From Arcuatula senhousia (lineage: Eukaryota > Mollusca > Bivalvia > Mytilida > Mytilidae), in NCBI GenBank assembly GCA_963971305.1, contig OZ020308.1, positions 25,697,275 to 25,761,274 of the forward strand: 64,000 nucleotides of DNA. Direction: 5' to 3'. This document shows positions 41,480-53,593 of this stretch, piece after piece (within the stretch, counting starts at the first letter, position 1; the number at the start of each line of letters is the position of its first letter). The notes under the pieces were generated by a model. That model worked only from the letters and a program-made list of their open reading frames with translations, was not told the DNA's origin and did no database searches. The position numbers and the translations under genes were made by a program.

Positions 41480-41839
41480 TCACTTCTTCCAAAACTTGCT
41501 TGTTTGGTACAAAGAATGGAATGTATATAAATTATCTTTGTCTGCTTTCCTTGCCTTGGTTTTCAAAACCCATAATAAATTATATCTATTATCTGGTCTT
41601 CGAAACCAAGAGCTCCACGCTTGAACACTATGTCCTACTAGCTCTTCCAATATATTAGTTCTTGTATTTGCCGCATCATCTAAATCCTGTATTGTCTTGA
41701 TAATAATTCTCTCAAAAAAACTCTTTTCCAAAAACATTGGTAAATTAGCCTTTTCTCCAATAAAGTTTAGATTTATTCTTCTGGGTGTTTTCAAATGTCT
41801 GTTGATGATGTTTGGTGCTCCTTTTCCTTTCTTGGTCAT
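41480..41839 (-). CDS. hypothetical basic protein, 119 codons
   Basis: Not recognised. From the ATG at 41837-41839 the product begins MTKKGKGAPNIINRHLKTPR, then a mixed, protein-like sequence with an acidic-helical part (IKTIQDLDDAANTRTNILEE), GHSVQAWSSWFRRPDN and a basic C-terminus ending SKFWKK. The open frame extends upstream to 41893 without an ATG and is closed by a TGA near 41945. An acceptor (ttttttttcag|gttcat) at 41977/41978 puts it in an exon that follows the BH3-encoding exon, so it would be in that transcript's 3' UTR unless it is a separate gene or isoform. The composition looks coding, but no homologue comes to mind. Confidence 0.4.
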   Translation of the reverse strand: MTKKGKGAPNIINRHLKTPRRINLNFIGEKANLPMFLEKSFFERIIIKTIQDLDDAANTRTNILEELVGHSVQAWSSWFRRPDNRYNLLWVLKTKARKADKDNLYTFHSLYQTSKFWKK

Positions 41840-42233
41840 CTTTCTTCTGATGATGATGTTTTTATGACTGAAAATGGTATGCAGATATGCCAATGTTTCC
41901 GAGTGTTGTAATGAGCATTTTGTAGGAGAGCTATGGGTGTAACTTCAGTCTATGAGATTGCATAATACTTTATGAACCTGAAAAAAAACATATAGATATT
42001 TTACTCATATATATAGTTGCAATAGAAAAAATGAAAATTAATTCAACTCTTAAATAGCATATGTTTATATCATTTATGATTTAACCTTAAAAAGTAATAT
42101 ACATTAGAGTTACAAAATGCTTATCAATGGTTATGATTTTTCAAGCAGTTAGAAATTTGAATTTTTCATACTTTTTCCAAAAATATTTCAATAATTTAAG
42201 GTTGTATCTGCTACAACATACCTTAGTTATAGC

Positions 42234-42503
42234 TCATTTTGGACGAACATATCCAGTAAAATGTAAAAATTTTCTTTTCAATTCGGAAACTACTTCATGA
42301 AAAGATACTAAATGAAAAAGTTTTTGCCACTCTGTGTTTGCAGATGTTGAATATTTTTTATCCATTTCGTCTCCTATTAGCCTCAAGCGGGTTGCAACTT
42401 CAGAAATAGCTTGGTCCCTTGCAAATGTAACATGGAAGGGCTCGACATCTCCATTGTCTTGCATACCGAAGCTTTCAAAGAGTAACTTTTCACAGATATA
42501 CAT
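42234..42503 (-). CDS. candidate BH3-only protein, 89 aa
   Basis: ATG at 42501-42503, stop TGA at 42234-42236. An in-frame TAG lies 39 bases upstream of the ATG. The product carries EVATRLRLIGDEMDKKY at about residues 36-52. This fits the BH3 pattern (hydrophobic-x3-L-xx-I-G-D-E-M) and shares IGDEMD with vertebrate BIK. No BH1/BH2 block or C-terminal membrane anchor follows; it ends FLHFTGYVRPK. It sits in a middle exon (42222-42554) with acceptor atttaaag|gatttc, donor ctaag|gtatgt, and a likely upstream 5' UTR exon ending at 42721 (tcatcc|gtaagt). BH3-only proteins bind BCL-2 family members to promote apoptosis. The start at residue 14 (MQDNGD) is also possible. Confidence 0.55.
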   Translation of the reverse strand: MYICEKLLFESFGMQDNGDVEPFHVTFARDQAISEVATRLRLIGDEMDKKYSTSANTEWQKLFHLVSFHEVVSELKRKFLHFTGYVRPK

Positions 42504-42721
42504 AAGTATTGCTATCAAGTTGCAAGTTTTCTGCTAAATTATCAATTTGAAATCCTTTAAATAATAAAAATATATAAGAACAATTCCAAGTTTTGTTGTC
42601 ATTTTGTCCATCCGAACACGAATTCTGATTGGTTGAAATATGTGCTGAAAGCACTGGCGATTTGCCTCGTATTCTTTTTCCTTTGACAAGGGTGTTTGCT
42701 CGCTCTGGCCGCATACTTACG

Positions 42722-44319
42722 GATGATGACCTCTTGTCATAATTTTCCCAGACCATGCGCAGAAACAACGAGAAGTGATTGGGAATTCTCAGCTATTGAA
42801 ATATACATTAATTTAGAAGACATCATGAATCACTATAATTTTGAATACATTGACTCTTCGTTATTGGTATTTAGCTACAACCGTTTAATGAGTTTAATCT
42901 GCTTATAATACATATTGATTCGTATGTTTTTCTATCTTTTTAACATATATTAGTGTTACTAAATACGTTAGGGTCGTTGCAACCGTGTGGAAAATTAAAT
43001 CATTTGTATATTAATATTATACAATAGCTTATAAAGTCGGAATGAATCAAATGAATTAAAAATTAAAGGAAAACAATAATTTGATAAGAATTATTAATAA
43101 ATAAACTTTATCAGAATGATAAATTGTAATAAAATATATTTTGATAATGGTAATTTTCTGGGTTTTTTTTAAATAAAGAAATTATATAAGGAACGTAGAA
43201 ATGCGCAATCTTTGCAAAAACATGTCTAATGTCTAATACCCAACCTATCTCAAAAACTAGGATTTTTTTAAAAAGTTTTCAATCATATCAAATTGTAAGA
43301 AAAGTCTCGTATCTTGAAAAAAAACTTTATCATAAGACTAAAATCTGTTTTATTATAAATTATGTTTTTACTTTTTAATGTTGTACGGTATTATTAGTTA
43401 ATGTAATTATGTGGCAATTCAGATTTTATATTGGTCAATTCTTGGAATAGAGCAAACATACACTCTTAAAGATTTGCATTTGTGAAATTATGTACATGCA
43501 TTTATTGCTTCAATGTCATTAAATTGCAGCACATCAGATAGATTTATTAACAAGGTACATTGAACTGTTTGCTAGTAAATGCAATATACAGTATCATTTT
43601 TCATAGATAGTGTGATCATTTCTATATCGAATCTATCATTTTGTGTAACCGACCAAACAAACATTACAATATTTTCTTTATGATAACTTTTTACTTATTT
43701 TGGGAACAATCCAGGTCTTGCTACTGGGTACAGAGTTTTCTGAAACAGTAAATTAGCTAATATGTTACAATGAATCCCTTCTAACGAACAGATATATATC
43801 CTATTATCCCATCTAATGTCACTGACCATATTGAAATGACCCATTAATTATCAATTCTATGTATGATCAATAGAAGTCTGGACTACTCCCAAAACAGTAC
43901 TTCTGTATAGTTAGTTGGCTTTCTATTTTAGTAATATAGTTTTAATTATTGATACATAATTGATTTATATTGGTGACTTCTATAGTATTGTTCCTGTAAT
44001 ATACACGATATTAGTAAGGTGTGTTGTCCACTGCTATTTAAAACAGTTTATGACGCAAATGGAATCGAACACTAAAACAGTGCTTTAAAACTGCTTTGTT
44101 GCTGTAATGTCCGTCTTCCAAAAATTAAATTTTATGGTTCTTTTCTTTTTTTGTCTTTTGTTAAAATATAACATACTTACTACATTTAAAAACTAGCTTG
44201 AAGCAACAGTAACAAAAAAAACTTAACCATTCAATTATGTCTGTAAAAACAAATATAAGTTTAAATCTTCAACATACTAATATATCATATATTAAAGTTT
44301 TTGAATATGTATTATAAGA
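42722..44319. other. intergenic / upstream of BH3-like locus
   Basis: The part nearest 42722 is upstream of the proposed first exon and may hold its promoter; no motif stands out. The rest is AT-rich without a recognised gene. Confidence 0.4.
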
Positions 44320-44483
44320 CAGGGCCTTTGGCATGTGGTGCATATTTGGCCATTTCATATTCATTATATCATATATTTACATTGTAACATTTTGTAATTA
44401 CCTTTGTGGTTATTTGTGATTGGGGTGCGATATAGGCCATGCAATATATATATACAAATATGCACCACATGCCAAAGGCCCTG
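44320..44483. repeat. hairpin with 28-bp perfect arms
   Basis: Left arm 44320-44347 (starting cagggcctttggcatgtggt) and right arm 44456-44483 are exact reverse complements. The 108-bp loop contains partly complementary segments (ggccatttcatatt / ...ataggccatgc). It may be a foldback element; no target duplication is obvious. Confidence 0.85.
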
Positions 44484-44591
44484 AGGGTGATATAGATGTC
44501 TCGGGGTTTTACAGCATGTGATACAGATTTGGACATGTAATATTCAGTATGAATCAAATTTACCGCAGATAACCGACAGAAGGTCTAATAA

Positions 44592-44866
44592 AAAGCCAGG
44601 AATCTTTGACAAAGCTTTCGTTTGTACTTGTCTTTTTGATGTTTTCTGTTCCTTGTTTAAGAAGGTGGTCTTTCTGGGACTATTTCAGGGCTGGATTTGA
44701 ATTATATGCATTTTATTTGGACCATGGGCCAATTGCAGAACCGCGGGCAGTGCCAAATGGCCTCGTTGAAGGCTGCTGGTGGTTGTCCATTGTGGTTTTT
44801 CTAAATTGCCGTTTAATTGTGGGCTGTGTCGCATACACTTATTCCGCATCTCATTATTTTCTAATT
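44592..44866 (+). repeat. composite repeat with repeat D, copy 9
   Basis: 44592-44717 matches 31402-31533 ('ccaggaatctttgacaaagc' to 'ggctggatttgaattatatg'). 44718-44866 is repeat D ('gaccatgggccaattgcaga' to 'catctcattattttctaatt'). This is one of the two longest copies of the composite. Confidence 0.75.
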
Positions 44867-45534
44867 ATCATTTTTTCATTGTTTTGTTTGTTTATTTTTT
44901 TGTAAGGCACATTTGTAAGGGTTTTCTTTTATATTACATTCTTCCTTCTTGTTTTAGTTATTAAAGTGCTCCAAAAAAAATGAATTTTGAGTTTTATTTT
45001 TTGCAAGTCACATTTGTATGTTTTTATGTTCCATTGTTGCTAATTGTTTTAGTTAGTGAAGTGTTAAAAAATATTTTTGGAATTTTAAGGTTTTTGAGAT
45101 TGTACAAAAATATTTGAATATTTTTTATCGTGAATTTGTAATAAGTGGTAAACTCTTATCTTTCAAGGAAAGGATTTATAGTCTATAAATTTGCCCTCAA
45201 CCACAATTAATGAAGAATATGTGTTAAGGTTAATTAACTATTTGAAAGCTTTCCAGTATTATCATTATGTGTCTATTAACAGCAATATAATAACAGATGA
45301 AGATATTATAACGGGTGATCAGAGATATAATTTCCTGATCTTAATGTAACTGTATCAATGTGCTAAAGTATTAATTATCACCGATCTAACCGAGAGTTTT
45401 ATGACCTTTTGATGTCGTGTGCACCTGACTTTTGAGATGAAAATGCAATGGAAGCCGTCATGCTTTTGTGATATCAATACATTTATAAAATGTGTGTTTT
45501 TATATAAAAACAGTTTTGGAATTTGACCTTCCAA

Positions 45535-46025
45535 TGTTTTGATTCAAATGCTACTGATGAGAGGTTACTCCTTGAAATATCGATATATAGCATATCCAAA
45601 TTAACCGTTTATACCCGCGTTTTGGTATTTGTAATTTTGAAACCACTAGGCGTTAACCGCTGCTGGTGGACCAGAGGTCCCCGAGGGTAATCACAAGCCT
45701 AGTCGTCAGACTTGTCTGACACGATTTACCATAAAATTTCTAATATTTATGTCGCTGAAATTTCCGATTGTTAAATTCAAATTGTTTAAAACACCAGGTT
45801 TCTTTCCATGGTCGATATCCTCGGTGCTGGATTTGGCTTTCTTGTTCGAACGTTTTGGTTTTGAGTACTTTTCGTTTTCAACAGTTTACAGTTTGGGAAT
45901 TTGACCTTCCAATGTCTAGATTCAAATGCTACTGATGAGAGGTTACTGCTTGAAATATCGATATATAGCATATCCAAATTAGCCGTTTATACCCGCGTTT
46001 TGGTATTTGTAATTCTGGTTATCAA
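45535..46025 (+). repeat. two direct copies of 'gaggttactccttg' repeat
   Basis: 45535-45640 and about 45895-46020 share 'aatttgaccttccaatgt', 'aaatgctactgatgagaggt', 'gaaatatcgatatatagcat' and 'tacccgcgttttggtatttg'. Between them is 'gctggatttggctttcttgt', also present in the 4.4-kb and 5.4-kb tandem copies. The ORFs at 45786-46098 are incidental. Confidence 0.75.
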
Positions 46026-46274
46026 ATTTTATCTAATGAAACCGAAGACGCAACCTACTGATGCAACAAGCAAATTAAAAACTTTAAATCTAAATTAATT
46101 GTTTATGCGATCTCTACTAAATAAAATTATTCAATTATTAATCTTTTATATACTTCTTCGAAAAAAACGCAGGTTCCTAAATTAGAATTTTAGTTCACGG
46201 ATTTTTTTTTCAGTTGTGAGTAGGAAATTGATAATGACTTTAATCTGATTGCGTAAATTGCGTATACAAAATTA

Positions 46275-46430
46275 ATATGACAACAAAGTTCCAGACAATA
46301 AATTTTGCTACACCTGACGCGCGTTTCGTCTATTCAAAACTCATCAGAGACGCTCTGTCAAAAATATTGAAAATGCCCAAAAATATATGATTATGAAGAG
46401 CATAGAACAGTTGCAATGGTGTTCAATTTA
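46275..46430 (+). repeat. 'cctgacgcgcgtttcgtcta' repeat, copy 2
   Basis: Matches 1590-1760: 'caaagttccagacaataaat', then the core, then 'agagcatagaacagttgcaa'. Confidence 0.7.
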
Positions 46431-47194
46431 ATATTAATCATGTTCTGTTCAAAATATGCAAGCCAAGTAAAAACAAATGTACAAAAATAATAATGATATA
46501 CATGTAGAAAAAAACTATGCTTAAACGAATCTTTTTTCTTGCATCGATGAGATTACCATGAGACATATTTTTTCCAGATTATTTTCCATTCCTTTCGAAC
46601 AATGGAACAACATATCAAGCCCTCTGTCACTAACCTTCAATTAACCGTTAAAACAAATGACATTTTATAACATGAAAGGGAATTACAATTACCAAACAAT
46701 AAATTACTAGTTAGACTTTTTTACAATATGAAGGATTTCCAGCAAGGCAACTCAATTTGATTATGAATTGGAAAATCACCCAAATTTGACAACTGTATCC
46801 TGATTTTTACGACCCCTCCCAACTTATCCTTGTAATTGGTGTCTCGAGACTGTAAAAAATTGGGTTCATTGAAACGTTAATATGATCTGTTTTGCAAATA
46901 ATTGCTGTTTTCCCATCTTCGGTTTATGCTTGGGAATAGTCAAAAAACCGAATTTGATTTTTATTGTTTTGTAATTAATTTATTGGACTGAATGCAATAA
47001 AAAATCATTTCTGATAATTATAAAAATATGTATTAAAATCAGAAAAAAAATGTATATTTTTTGCTTTTCTAATGTAGGATGGCACTTATTTGTAATTGTT
47101 TTGTTTTTAATTCGCAAGATGATATACGATTAAAACAAAATTAAGAAAGACGAAGAGGTACCAAACCACTGAATATCAACAACGCGACATCCAG

Positions 47195-47290
47195 TCCTTC
47201 CAAAAGTGAACTCAGAAGCTCCGGAAGAGAAAGCGATTCCTGTCTGCTATAGCACATCCGTCGCGCTGCCAATTTCCAATTAAACTTTGG
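47195..47290 (-). repeat. Penelope-like tail scrap
   Basis: 'agtgaactcagaagctccgg' and 'ctgctatagcacatccgtcg' match the reverse tail in 21790-21860. The surrounding 87-codon ORF (47141-47404) is not supported. Confidence 0.45.
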
Positions 47291-47793
47291 GGCAATATTA
47301 GTAACTTCCAGGTTTTTATTGTTGCCTTCTAAAGTAATTTCATGATAAATTAATGTCTTATCCATATGAATATTGTAAAAGAGTGTTACATATACGGTAT
47401 GCAATAAAAATAACCTTGAAAGTATTATAATTTTTGCTAAAACCTACTGAAACCAAAACCTATGTTATCATTTGTTAAAGCGTCTTAATCTTCACTTTAA
47501 ACCAGAACCAAACTTCCACATTACAAATTAATTAATAATTAACATTTCAAAACCAAACCAGCATTAATCATTTGACAGCATCAGCCACTATCACTGGCAA
47601 AACGTACCTAACAATAAATGTGTCATTTTCCAATTATCCATGGATATAATTAGGCTACATGAATTACCATTACAAAAGAAGTGGGAATTCCATGTCAAAG
47701 AGCAGATTCCCCACTATCTTTACCTAACGGTAAATCCTTCACTATTAAAAGATACTGATGGTATTAATTAGTCGTAAATTAATTAGAACTTAA

Positions 47794-48172
47794 GGGAGTA
47801 CGAGCCTCAGAAATTGAAGATTTTCGGGATTCTCGGCTTTTATCCATTCAAATGCATTAAAAATTTTCCAACATGGTTTCTTAATATTTGTTCATTACTA
47901 GTTAGAGAAGGTCCTAATAAACTCCTTTTGAAATTTTCTACCAATTCTAATTATTATTTCTATGTTAAAACAGAAAAAGAATTTTCAATGTATTTCCTAT
48001 GAAAAACCCAGAGAAGATTTTTTCCCGCCATATTTTTCGGTGCTTATATCTTAAAAACGGCTCCATGGTTTTGAAAACTTTTTTCATACAGTCTAGCTAT
48101 TTTGAGCTATTCTTTCCAAATTTTCTATTTTAAATAACTTTTAATTACAAAAAATCTCAGGCTCGTACTCCC
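47794..48172. mobile_element. 379-bp MITE, TTAA target duplication (piggyBac-like)
   Basis: The ends are gggagtacgagcct (47794) and its exact reverse complement aggctcgtactccc (48159-48172), with partial match inward. TTAA flanks both sides (47790-47793 and 48173-48176). TTAA targeting is the hallmark of piggyBac-type elements. The terminal bases are not the usual CCC, so the superfamily is tentative. The 62-codon ORF inside is not a transposase. Confidence 0.75.
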
Positions 48173-48176
48173 TTAA

Positions 48177-49829
48177 ATACAAATTGTCATTTTGTACGGA
48201 CATGAGTGTGTCTTTTGATAGTTCTGTGGTTGTTATGGTTCTAGTTTTAGTTACTTGTCTACCACATTTTAATTTGTCGTTGATTGGTTAATAGGTCTGG
48301 TACTGTGGCTATTTCAAAACAACTTTATATATCGAGAGGTAACAATTGAAAAATCAAAACCTTACTGTACAAATGGAAACTGAAAGGTATTTAATAACGA
48401 CAAATGTTTTTTTTTTCAACAATTTGATCATTGCAAAACAAAAATGCTTATAGTAGTATTACAGTATCTATTTAGTATCTATGTAACATTTTTATTGTTC
48501 TTTTTAGGTTAAAATTCACATTTTTCCAAAACCTTTCGTACTAAAATGTACTTAAAACTTCGAACTTGTTTCCTGAACAATCAGATATCCCCATGAAAAA
48601 AAGTTGGTGTATCTTTTGTTGTAATATAGTTGATATCAAATGTAGTTTTTTGTAGGGAATGCTAAGTTTTTTTAAAATTCAATTCAATTGGAAAATTCAA
48701 TTTAGCTACAAGAAAAAAAACTGCAACTTCATATCTCTTACAACGTAAGAGTGCAATTTTTTAATAGTGCATAAGTGCAAAAGAATCAAATGTCAAATGC
48801 TGATAAAATATTCAATGAATAATGGGATATTAATCAAATTATTTTAAAAAATCATTGTTATGATACCAAATATAGAATATTTAATTAAAAATACATATCT
48901 TACCATTCTAAATCAAATTTGGCTAAAAGAATTTTTTAGATGCATATTAATTTTTAATAGAAACACTTAACGAACGGGCTCGATTAAATTTAAATCTTTC
49001 TGAAAGCAATATGAAGATTCTGTAGAAATGAGAAATTTGGTGTTAAAATAAGAACATTAATATTTTACAGTACAAATGAAATCAATATGATCTGTTACTT
49101 TATAACTAGTTGATGATTTATCATACAATATCTGATCTGGTTTGTGCTTTTCCATAAATTGAAATTAATTAGCTATGTTTGTGTGAAATTGACGATTTTC
49201 AAAGATCAGATGACATTTAAAATTAACACTTTAGTCCAATGATAAATACAGTCCGGACGAGGGGTCAATGTTCAATAAACACGGTCAGTTTGTATACATC
49301 ACCAATACAATTAGTTTGTTGTCATGGTATCGATATAAATGAAAATTAATATTGCTACTTAGCCGTTTGTGGATTTTCCCAATTATATTAAGGCCAGGAT
49401 ATGATTTATGAACATTTCGTTATATATTAAGGTGGCTTCTTATTATGTAGTTAAAAGGGATGGCAGAATTGCCAGTCATCTTAACTCTTGTTTTTAATTT
49501 GGTGTTACATTCTTTGTCTTAGTTAACTTATAATTGGTTCATTACTTCAATGCTAGCAAACAGTTCTCCTGGGATGAGGGAATATAAAAATGGACTTCCT
49601 TTAATGACGTACGTTACGTCAAAAAAAAAGATTCTAATTTAGTAAATACTAGTTCCGTAGCTTTATATTATTGAAATTTTCTGACTTAGCAGGCCACCTA
49701 GTAAAACAATATAGCAAATGGACCATAAAGAGCTCTGCGGCCACCAAGGACTTAGGTACTAAACTAAGGCATAAGATATGACTACTATTTTTGCTTTACG
49801 TGTAGAAAAAAAATGACCTATTCAAAAAT
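48177..49829. other. intergenic, no gene recognised
   Basis: AT-rich, no supported ORF and no repeat that I can delimit. Confidence 0.4.
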
Positions 49830-50636
49830 AACTAGAGGCTCCCAGGAGTCTGAATCGCTCACCTGATCTCTTATGCTAAAGCCTCTTACCTAGTGTGCAA
49901 CATGGTCATGTACTTGGTAAGTAACATTAAAGAAACTAGTTAGGATAGAAAACACTTTTAAGTTCAAGAAAACAGGAACGTATAAATCTCTTTATACGTT
50001 CATGAAGAAAACAAAGTTTACAAAGCTTTCCATTTGACAAAAAAAAAATCAAACAAGTTAAAATTGATAGAAAAATCAGTTAAAGGGGAATAACTCTTAA
50101 ACGGTTGATCTGACAATTTTGACCCAGAATTCATTTTTGTAGATCTCATCAAGGTGAACAATTTTGCAATGGTAACTTTTCTTCTAGCAGTTATAGTTTT
50201 CAAGATAAAGTCCAAAAACTGTGAAAATGGTCAATTTTGACGATTAAGGGGAATTACTCCTATAAGGAGTCATCCCACAACTTTGACTCAATGGAGAGTT
50301 TTGTAGAGCTTTTGATGCTGAAGAAGATGGGTTGCTTCGGATTTTCTCTATCTCTCATACTTTTTGAGCTATAAGCTAAAAACTATGGTCTGACCCCCCT
50401 GTTCTATTTTTAGTAACAGCAGCCATGTTGGTTCGTTGACGTTCAAAGATTTCACAAACCTGGTAGAGGACATCCTAAAGATCATGTGTACAAAGTTTCA
50501 AAGCAATCCCATCAGTGGTTTCAGAGAAGATCTTTGAAGAAAAGTTAAAGACGGACGACGGACGGACAGACAACGGACGACGGACGCCTAAAGATGACAA
50601 TAGCTCACATGACCCTTCGGATCAGGTGAGCTAAAA
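49830..50636 (-). repeat. dispersed repeat G, full-length minus copy
   Basis: Runs from 'actagaggctcccaggagtc' to 'gatcaggtgagctaaaa', including a 'gacggacgacggacggacag' run near 50550. About 800 bp, uninterrupted, so it is a good reference for the family. Aligns with 56877-57591 in reverse. Confidence 0.82.
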
Positions 50637-52548
50637 AGTTAAAATTCAAACTATTTCACCCTATAAGAGCGTAGATTATGCATCTCAGCTCTAGGTGTTA
50701 ATACAACGATGAAAAACAGTAGATATGTCCAATGACTGTTATTTGCCATTCATTTAAGGTCATACCAAAAGTGCATAAAAGGATGGGTTGCGATAAGGCC
50801 CTATTTTGGCCCATCTGATCGCGACAAATAAAAAGTATTTCAAATCCTGTTACTTTGTACATTATTTTGTAGACAAATGATTGTACTGTTATAAAAGAAT
50901 ACTCTTAAAATATTTTGCATTAGCCCAAGATGGAAAATGGTGTTCAAAATTCACAAATTTTGAATGGAAATTGCATCTTTATTTTAATTTTTTTTCAATT
51001 TATACCTTTATAAAGTTGAAATTTTGTGCTAAAATAGTTGAAGACAGAGTTTACTAATTTTACCAAAGGTTCCTCATGAACATTACAATGTTTGAAACAA
51101 CAATTTTGAATTCGAAGCATGCGCTTACATCAGGAAATACGAAGATAACGCAGAGATTCTGAATATTTAAATATTACTCACTACGATATTAAAAATTATA
51201 GTCTTTTTAATTTTCAGTACGTCTTCACGTGGAACCAGCTTGAAACCTTCTTAATAAATGTCTCAAAGATGCAAACTATTTTAAATGAAGGCATTATAAT
51301 TCAAAGCAATCAAAAATGAACAGACAAAATTAAGAGACATCGAAAATAACGCCAAAAAAATGGCGAAACAATTTGGAAATTAAAACAACAACAACAAATT
51401 AAGCCAAAACATCCAAATGTCCTAAAATAATTCTAAATCAGTTATCTTAAGCTGTTTATATAGAAACACAAATGAAGTGCAAACAAATGATATTTCCCGT
51501 TTATAACATAATAACATTTGCCATATATGTACAGTAATACTGCCCATTGCAGTATCGATAATTTTTAAAGACAAGACCTTGGTTTTTCCTGGAAAGTTTG
51601 TTTTTGCACGAATATAATTTTTAAGCTGACCACCTTGGGTTTTCCAAGCACAATCGCCTTGAACCTATGGTCACAGAAGTTGATCCATGTGTCATACTTC
51701 GATGTAAGTCGTGTTTATTGCCCACTACCGGGGAATAAAGATAATATATCATGCAAAGTTTGTAAAAAGTTTATTAAAATTACAACGATATTGTACCCTT
51801 TTTAAATTAAAATTGCTTCACGTAACTTATAAAAAAGACTTTTGGATGCTTCAAAATGTTATAACGTCTCAGCCCAATGAATTTGAATTTTTTTTTATAG
51901 AATATAGAAATAGAGTACATAACGAGTTTTCTCCGTAGAATATTAATAGAAAAACAAACAAATGTCACTGAATGAAATTCACATGTACAACGGCCATTCA
52001 GAATAGGCGAATAAACTTCTTTTCTTCTATGGATTCAACCTTAAGACCACACTTGCTTGAATATTGGTCAAACGAATTTTAAGTAGATAAAAATGATTAA
52101 ATTTCAGGTCCCTGTAAATGCGGTTTAAAAATGCTTGCCTTTCACTTTTATTTAAAGATCAAATAGCTTGGTTGTGTGTATGAATTTTCACGATTCGAAA
52201 ATAAAAGACTCAGTTTTGTCATTTAATTTTGAACTTCGAAAAAATGCTTGGCTAATTATTGTTTTTAGCCCAAATAAAAAAGTGAGCATGTTTCATATTT
52301 CCCTTGTTATCCTGGTTTTTTATGCATACCCGAACATCTTTATTGCCATTTTTTGCTTAAACTTGAAATGTACCCCTATTCACTCAAAGTAAAAAGTAAA
52401 AATAAAAATTCTAAAAATGCTTACCTAACCTATTTAAGGCATGAATCAGGAAACACACGTATTTTTTAGCTGGCCTTATTTATCGACTAAGCATCTTTTA
52501 TTGCGCATTTTTCCTAGACTAAGAAAAAACGGTTACGGTTTAAAGTTT
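50637..52548. other. intergenic, no gene recognised
   Basis: Small ORFs at 51711-51938 and 52168-52392 lack domains or splice context. Nothing else is identified. Confidence 0.4.
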
Positions 52549-52685
52549 AATGAGTGAGCGAGTGAGTTGGTGTTTTACGCCCGTGCAACGCTATAGGTTA
52601 TTTACAGGCGATGAACATGAAAAGGATGATAAAATGAACATGAAATGATGATGATCAATGAAATATGAGAGTGGGGTGGGACACA
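52549..52685 (+). repeat. repeat A, short copy
   Basis: 'gagtgagcgagtgagttggt', 'cccgtgcaacgctataggtt', 'gatgaacatgaaaaggatga', ending 'gagagtggggtggg'. It corresponds to the middle of the 20.7-kb copy and to the 25840-25985 piece in reverse. Confidence 0.75.
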
Positions 52686-53593
52686 TTTTAAAGTACAACA
52701 ACAAACTGTGCATTTTTAAAACATAATTCCATTACGTATTTGAGAGATTTAAGATGACAAAATTTTAACGGTGTAGGCTATGCAAAAGCATTAAAAGTGT
52801 GTTTGATGAATTTGCATGTGACGAATACCATGCATTCTTTTTTCAAGATTTATTAAAAATTATCCCCTTATAAGTCTTTGTCGTATAACATAGAAAAAAA
52901 AATAGTGCTGTGCTGGAAAAACCAAAAGCGGTCAGTTTTTTATTGATCAAGTAAAAAACCAACTTCAAGTGATAATTACTGTTAGCCGATACCGGACATT
53001 TCAGAAAATGACGGCTTATGACGGGTTCGCGGGCTACTTTTATTTCATTATTTAACAGTACATTTTTTATTCTTTTAAAAGCTTGAACGCTGAAATAGTC
53101 ATGTTGCTAATTGGGTTAAGCATCATTAGTTTAAAGTTACATGGAAGCTAAAAAAAAAGCAGAAAAAAAACCAATATGAATTTATCAACTTTACCATATT
53201 TTTTTATATTTGTTGACATGTACAGTAAAGGAGCATAAAACTTTACAGGAATGCGGCTATTGGCAAAAAACAACTTTTTTGGGTTTTCATAAAAGTTTTA
53301 TTTCTAAAGCATTATTAGCAATATCTTTGTGCTTTAAATCCAGCACCAAGGATACCAGTGAGTTCAACTACTCGTATTCTTTTAATTCGTGCAAACATTT
53401 TTTGAAATGTTTAATAAGACAAGACCACATTTTGTGATATAGGAACCTAGGTCACTTTGTGAAAAGTTTTTAAAAAGAAGAATCTGAAATTTTTAATATT
53501 AAAGTTATAATTAACAAACGGATTATATCGTCACAACATTACACTCTATATACTTTCAAACTGTATTCGTGACACATTCAAAATACATGTTTA

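Noticed and set aside
42490..42768. 92-codon minus ORF overlapping the BH3 locus
   Set aside because: It crosses a strong donor (tcatcc|gtaagt) and an acceptor; most of it would be intron, and its frame disagrees with the BH3 frame.
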